The notes under the pieces: generated by a model
Told to the model about the DNA's origin: nothing
What the model saw: only the letters and a program-made list of their open reading frames with translations
Databases searched by the model: none
NCBI GenBank assembly: GCA_035636095.1
Contig: DASPZU010000074.1
Location: 1 to 31,871 of the forward strand
Length of the DNA stretch: 31,871 bases
Reading direction: 5' to 3'
From: Gp7-AA10 sp035636095
GTDB taxonomy: Bacteria; Acidobacteriota; Thermoanaerobaculia; Gp7-AA8
Part shown: positions 29,140-31,871 of the stretch, one piece after another
Layout: the number at the start of each line of letters is the position of its first letter
How positions within the stretch are numbered: position 1 is the stretch's first letter
Program-made: the position numbers and the translations under genes

Positions 29140-31302
29140 ATGCGCGTGGTCAAAGTCAGTCGCCGCGACTTCGTCAAGATCACCTCAGCAGCCTCGGCGG
29201 GGCTCGTTCTCACGCTGCAGATGCCGCGCGCTCGCGCCGCCGAAGACGAAGAGCACGCCGTCGGCACATTCGTTCATGTCGGAACGAACGGCATCGTCAC
29301 GATCTACGTCGCGAAATCGGAGATGGGGCAGGGCGTGCGCACTGCCTTGCCGATGATCGTGGCCGACGAAATGGACGCCGACTGGAAGAAGGTCCGCATC
29401 CGTCAGGCCGATCTCGACAAGAAATACGGGCGGCAGGGGACGGGCGGAAGCGGGAGCGTCCGGACGATGTGGTCGCCGATGCGGCAGGCCGGTGCGACCG
29501 CGCGGACGATGCTGGTCAGCGCCGCCGCCACCAAATGGGGAGTCGATGCCAAAGAGTGCGCGGTCGCGAAAGGCGTCGTCACCCACGGCTCGAAGAAGGC
29601 GACTTTCGGGGAGCTGGCAACGGCAGCATCGAAGCTCGAGGTCCCCAAAGACATCGCGCTGAAAGATCCTTCCAAGTTCACCATCATCGGCAAAAAGACC
29701 GAACGCCTCGACAACCGCGATCTGATGCACGGCAAGAGCGGCTACGGCATCGACGTCCGCGTCCCGGGAATGTTGTACGGCGCGGTGTTGCGCTCCCCGG
29801 TGTTCGGCGGAAAAGTCGCCAGCTTCGACGACTCGAAAGCGAAAGCCGTTCCGGGGGTGAAGGCCATCGTGAAAATCGACCCGCATGGCGCCGAGGCGCC
29901 GTGGGCGGGCGTGGGGGTAGTGGCGGACTCGACGTGGGCGGCGCTCAAGGCTCGCGATGCGCTGGTCGTGAAATGGGACGAGGGCGAGGCGAAAAGCGAG
30001 ACGACCGCATCATTGATGGATCAGATGCGCGACCTCGTCACGAAAGAGGGGAAGCGCGTTCGCAACGAAGGTGACGCCGACGCTGCGCTGGCGTCGGCGG
30101 CAAAGAAAATCGACGCGACGTACGAGTTGCCTTATCTCGCGCACGCCACCATGGAGCCGATGAACGCCACCGCCAGCGTCACCGCCGATGGCATCGAGAT
30201 CTGGGGTCCGACGCAATTTCCCGATTGGTGGGGCGGCGCGGCGGGCGGGGCGGTTGGCTTCACCAAGCCGGAGCAGGCCAAGGTCCACGTCACGCTGTTA
30301 GGCGGCGGCTTCGGCCGTCGCGCATTTCCCGATGTCGCGGTCGAGGCTGCCCTCCTGTCGAAAGCGGTCGGCAAGCCGGTCAAGGTGCAGTGGACTCGCG
30401 AAGATGACATGCAACACGACTTCTATCGCCCCGCCACCGTGCAGCGCGTCGCTGCCGCGCTCGACAACGACGGCAAAATCACGGCCTGGCATCACCGCGT
30501 GGCCTCGGCGGCCATCAACAGCTACATGGGCCGCGGCGAGCCGCACGACAGCGAGATGTTCAATGACGAACAGCTTCCGCTCGCCGTGCCTAACATCCGC
30601 ACCGAATACGCATCCGCGAAGTCGTTTGTGCCGCGCGGATGGTGGCGCTCGGTCGAGAATTCGTCGAACGCCTTCGTGGTGCAGTCGTTCATCGATGAGC
30701 TGGCCCACGCCGCCGGAAAGGATCCGATCGAGTTCCAGCTCTCGCTGCTCCCTCCCGGAAAGAAAATCGAGCGCAAAGGCGGCAGCGCGCCCTATCCATA
30801 TGAATCGGATCGTTTGCGGCGCGTGATCGAGCTGGTGCGCGAGAAATCGAATTGGGGAAAGCCGTTGCCCGGCCTGGGAGCTCGCGGATTCGCGGCCTGG
30901 CATTCGTTCCTGACCTACGTTGCCGAAGTCGCGGAGGTTTCCGTCGCTGAGGATCGGACGCTGAAGGTGCATCGCGTGATCGCGGCCATCGATTGCGGGA
31001 CGCCCGTGAATCCCGACGGCATCGCGCAGCAGGTCGAAGGGGCGGTCGTCTATGGATTGAGCGCCGCGCTCGCCGGCGCGATCACCATCAAGAACGGCGC
31101 GGTCGAGCAGTCCAACTTCCACGACTATCCGCTGCTCACCATCGGCCAGATGCCGGTGGTCGAAGTCCACATCGTCCCGAGCACGGCGCTGCCGACCGGA
31201 ACGGGCGAGCCGGGTTTGCCGCCAACCGCGCCGGCGGTCGCAAATGCGATCTTCGCTCTCACCGGCAAGCGACTCCGCAAACTGCCGTTCCAGATGTCGT
31301 GA
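29140..31302 (+). CDS. iorB: isoquinoline 1-oxidoreductase-type molybdopterin subunit (first copy)
   Basis: 720 residues. A Tat signal is evident (VSRRDFVKITSAASAGLVLTL). The aldehyde oxidase/xanthine dehydrogenase fold follows: SEMGQGVRTALPMIVADE, GTGGSGSVR, LLGGGFGRRAFPDVAVEAA for the cofactor, and TGTGEPGLPPTAPAVANA, whose Glu is the catalytic base expected in this superfamily. Family members hydroxylate N-heterocycles or oxidise aldehydes in the periplasm, using molybdopterin cytosine dinucleotide. No cytochrome subunit is in the window. The gene overlaps a second, truncated copy by GTGA at 31299-31302. Confidence 0.9.
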   Translation: MRVVKVSRRDFVKITSAASAGLVLTLQMPRARAAEDEEHAVGTFVHVGTNGIVTIYVAKSEMGQGVRTALPMIVADEMDADWKKVRIRQADLDKKYGRQGTGGSGSVRTMWSPMRQAGATARTMLVSAAATKWGVDAKECAVAKGVVTHGSKKATFGELATAASKLEVPKDIALKDPSKFTIIGKKTERLDNRDLMHGKSGYGIDVRVPGMLYGAVLRSPVFGGKVASFDDSKAKAVPGVKAIVKIDPHGAEAPWAGVGVVADSTWAALKARDALVVKWDEGEAKSETTASLMDQMRDLVTKEGKRVRNEGDADAALASAAKKIDATYELPYLAHATMEPMNATASVTADGIEIWGPTQFPDWWGGAAGGAVGFTKPEQAKVHVTLLGGGFGRRAFPDVAVEAALLSKAVGKPVKVQWTREDDMQHDFYRPATVQRVAAALDNDGKITAWHHRVASAAINSYMGRGEPHDSEMFNDEQLPLAVPNIRTEYASAKSFVPRGWWRSVENSSNAFVVQSFIDELAHAAGKDPIEFQLSLLPPGKKIERKGGSAPYPYESDRLRRVIELVREKSNWGKPLPGLGARGFAAWHSFLTYVAEVAEVSVAEDRTLKVHRVIAAIDCGTPVNPDGIAQQVEGAVVYGLSAALAGAITIKNGAVEQSNFHDYPLLTIGQMPVVEVHIVPSTALPTGTGEPGLPPTAPAVANAIFALTGKRLRKLPFQMS

Positions 31303-31871
31303 ACGTCCTGAAAGTCGATCGCCGCGAATTCGTCAAGGTGACCGCGGTGGCCTCTGCCGGTCTCTTGATCGGCGTGCGCGCGTTCGCTGCTGACGGAAAG
31401 TACGCGTTAGGCGCATTCGTCGAGATCAGCACCGACGGAACAGTCACGATCTACGTTCCCCACACCGAGATGGGGCAGGGCGTCCGGACCTCGCTTCCCA
31501 TGCTGGTCGCCGAGGAGCTCGACGCCGATTGGAAGCGCGTGCGGATCCAGCAGGCCGATCTCGACGCCAAGTTCGGCAGCCAGGGAACAGGCGGCAGCGG
31601 CAGCGTCTGGGGCCGCTGGCTGCCGCTGCGCAAGGCTGGAGCAACCGCGCGGGCAATGCTGGTGGCCGCGGCGGCCGCGAGGTGGGGAGTCGATCCGAAG
31701 GAGATCACTGTCAGCAACGGAATCATCCGGCACGGCGCGAAGAAGTTGACGTTCGGCGAGGTCGCCGAAGCCGCTTCGAAGCTGCCGGTCCCCACCGAAG
31801 TCACGCTGAAGGACCCTTCGAAGTTCACGATCATCGGAAAAAAAGTCGATCGCCTCGACAATTCGGACGTC
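31299..31871 (+). CDS. isoquinoline 1-oxidoreductase-type molybdopterin subunit (second copy, cut by window end)
   Basis: 191 codons from GTG 31299 (GTGA overlap with the first copy) to the edge. The Tat signal is VDRREFVKVTAVASAGLLIG. From there it parallels the first copy closely: HTEMGQGVRTSLPMLVAEEL, QGTGGSGSVWG and LKDPSKFTIIGKKVDRLDN all align. It is a tandem duplicate that would share the single 2Fe-2S subunit. The WGRWLPLRKAG segment replaces RTMWSPMRQAG of the first copy, so the substrate pocket may differ. Confidence 0.85.
   Translation, partial: MNVLKVDRREFVKVTAVASAGLLIGVRAFAADGKYALGAFVEISTDGTVTIYVPHTEMGQGVRTSLPMLVAEELDADWKRVRIQQADLDAKFGSQGTGGSGSVWGRWLPLRKAGATARAMLVAAAAARWGVDPKEITVSNGIIRHGAKKLTFGEVAEAASKLPVPTEVTLKDPSKFTIIGKKVDRLDNSDV

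Overview
The window is GC-rich bacterial chromosome, probably from an Acidobacteriota-like soil organism. That placement is inferred from an S46 dipeptidyl-peptidase, isoquinoline 1-oxidoreductase subunits, BNR and beta-helix exported proteins, overlapping ATGA/GTGA gene junctions and several dispersed palindromic repeat families. It is not proven by any marker gene; no rRNA, tRNA or CRISPR was seen.

Layout. (1) 1-404: the edge of a minus-strand gene and a decayed IS3-type transposase end. (2) 460-2024, minus strand: a methyltransferase coupled to a BNR-repeat protein. (3) 2071-8840, plus strand: a tightly overlapping operon of GT39-like membrane glycosyltransferase, GT2 glycosyltransferase, YdjC/ChbG-type deacetylase and two paralogous exported beta-helix proteins. 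It carries two heptamer-built hairpin repeats that run into coding sequence. (4) 8862-16832: a decarboxylating dehydrogenase, then a compact membrane polyamine cluster: SpeD, DUF4178 zinc-ribbon protein, a 58-residue peptide, DUF350, a membrane-fused spermidine synthase, a Tat-exported FAD amine oxidase and a histidine-rich membrane protein. (5) 16869-19013: a secreted S46 peptidase with DPP7-like specificity residue.

(6) 19285-24883: an accessory block that reads as an integron gene-cassette array without an integrase. The single genes encode DUF4145, DUF3800, Fic, an HNH nuclease, an Mrr-like nuclease and a reversed CopG antitoxin. They are separated by 118-145 base imperfect palindromes whose left ends contain the stop codon of the preceding gene in a CTAAC box and whose right ends carry GTTRGGC-like boxes just before the next gene. 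(7) 25074-27898: a second accessory block, very GC-rich: DinB, a membrane LuxR-type regulator, DUF4199, and a divergent TetR/SRPBCC pair with two matched 18-base operators around a clear promoter. (8) 27931-28682: debris, comprising a second copy of the last codons of the S46 gene, an Xre antitoxin with a nearly erased toxin, and repeats. (9) 28683-31871: isoquinoline 1-oxidoreductase-type genes, one 2Fe-2S subunit followed by two tandem molybdopterin subunits, the second cut by the window end.

The conserved flanks thus appear to be interrupted by a roughly 9 kb variable island between the S46 gene and the molybdoenzyme operon. Many genes start 6-17 bases after a TANAAT box, suggesting that short-leader or leaderless transcripts are common here.
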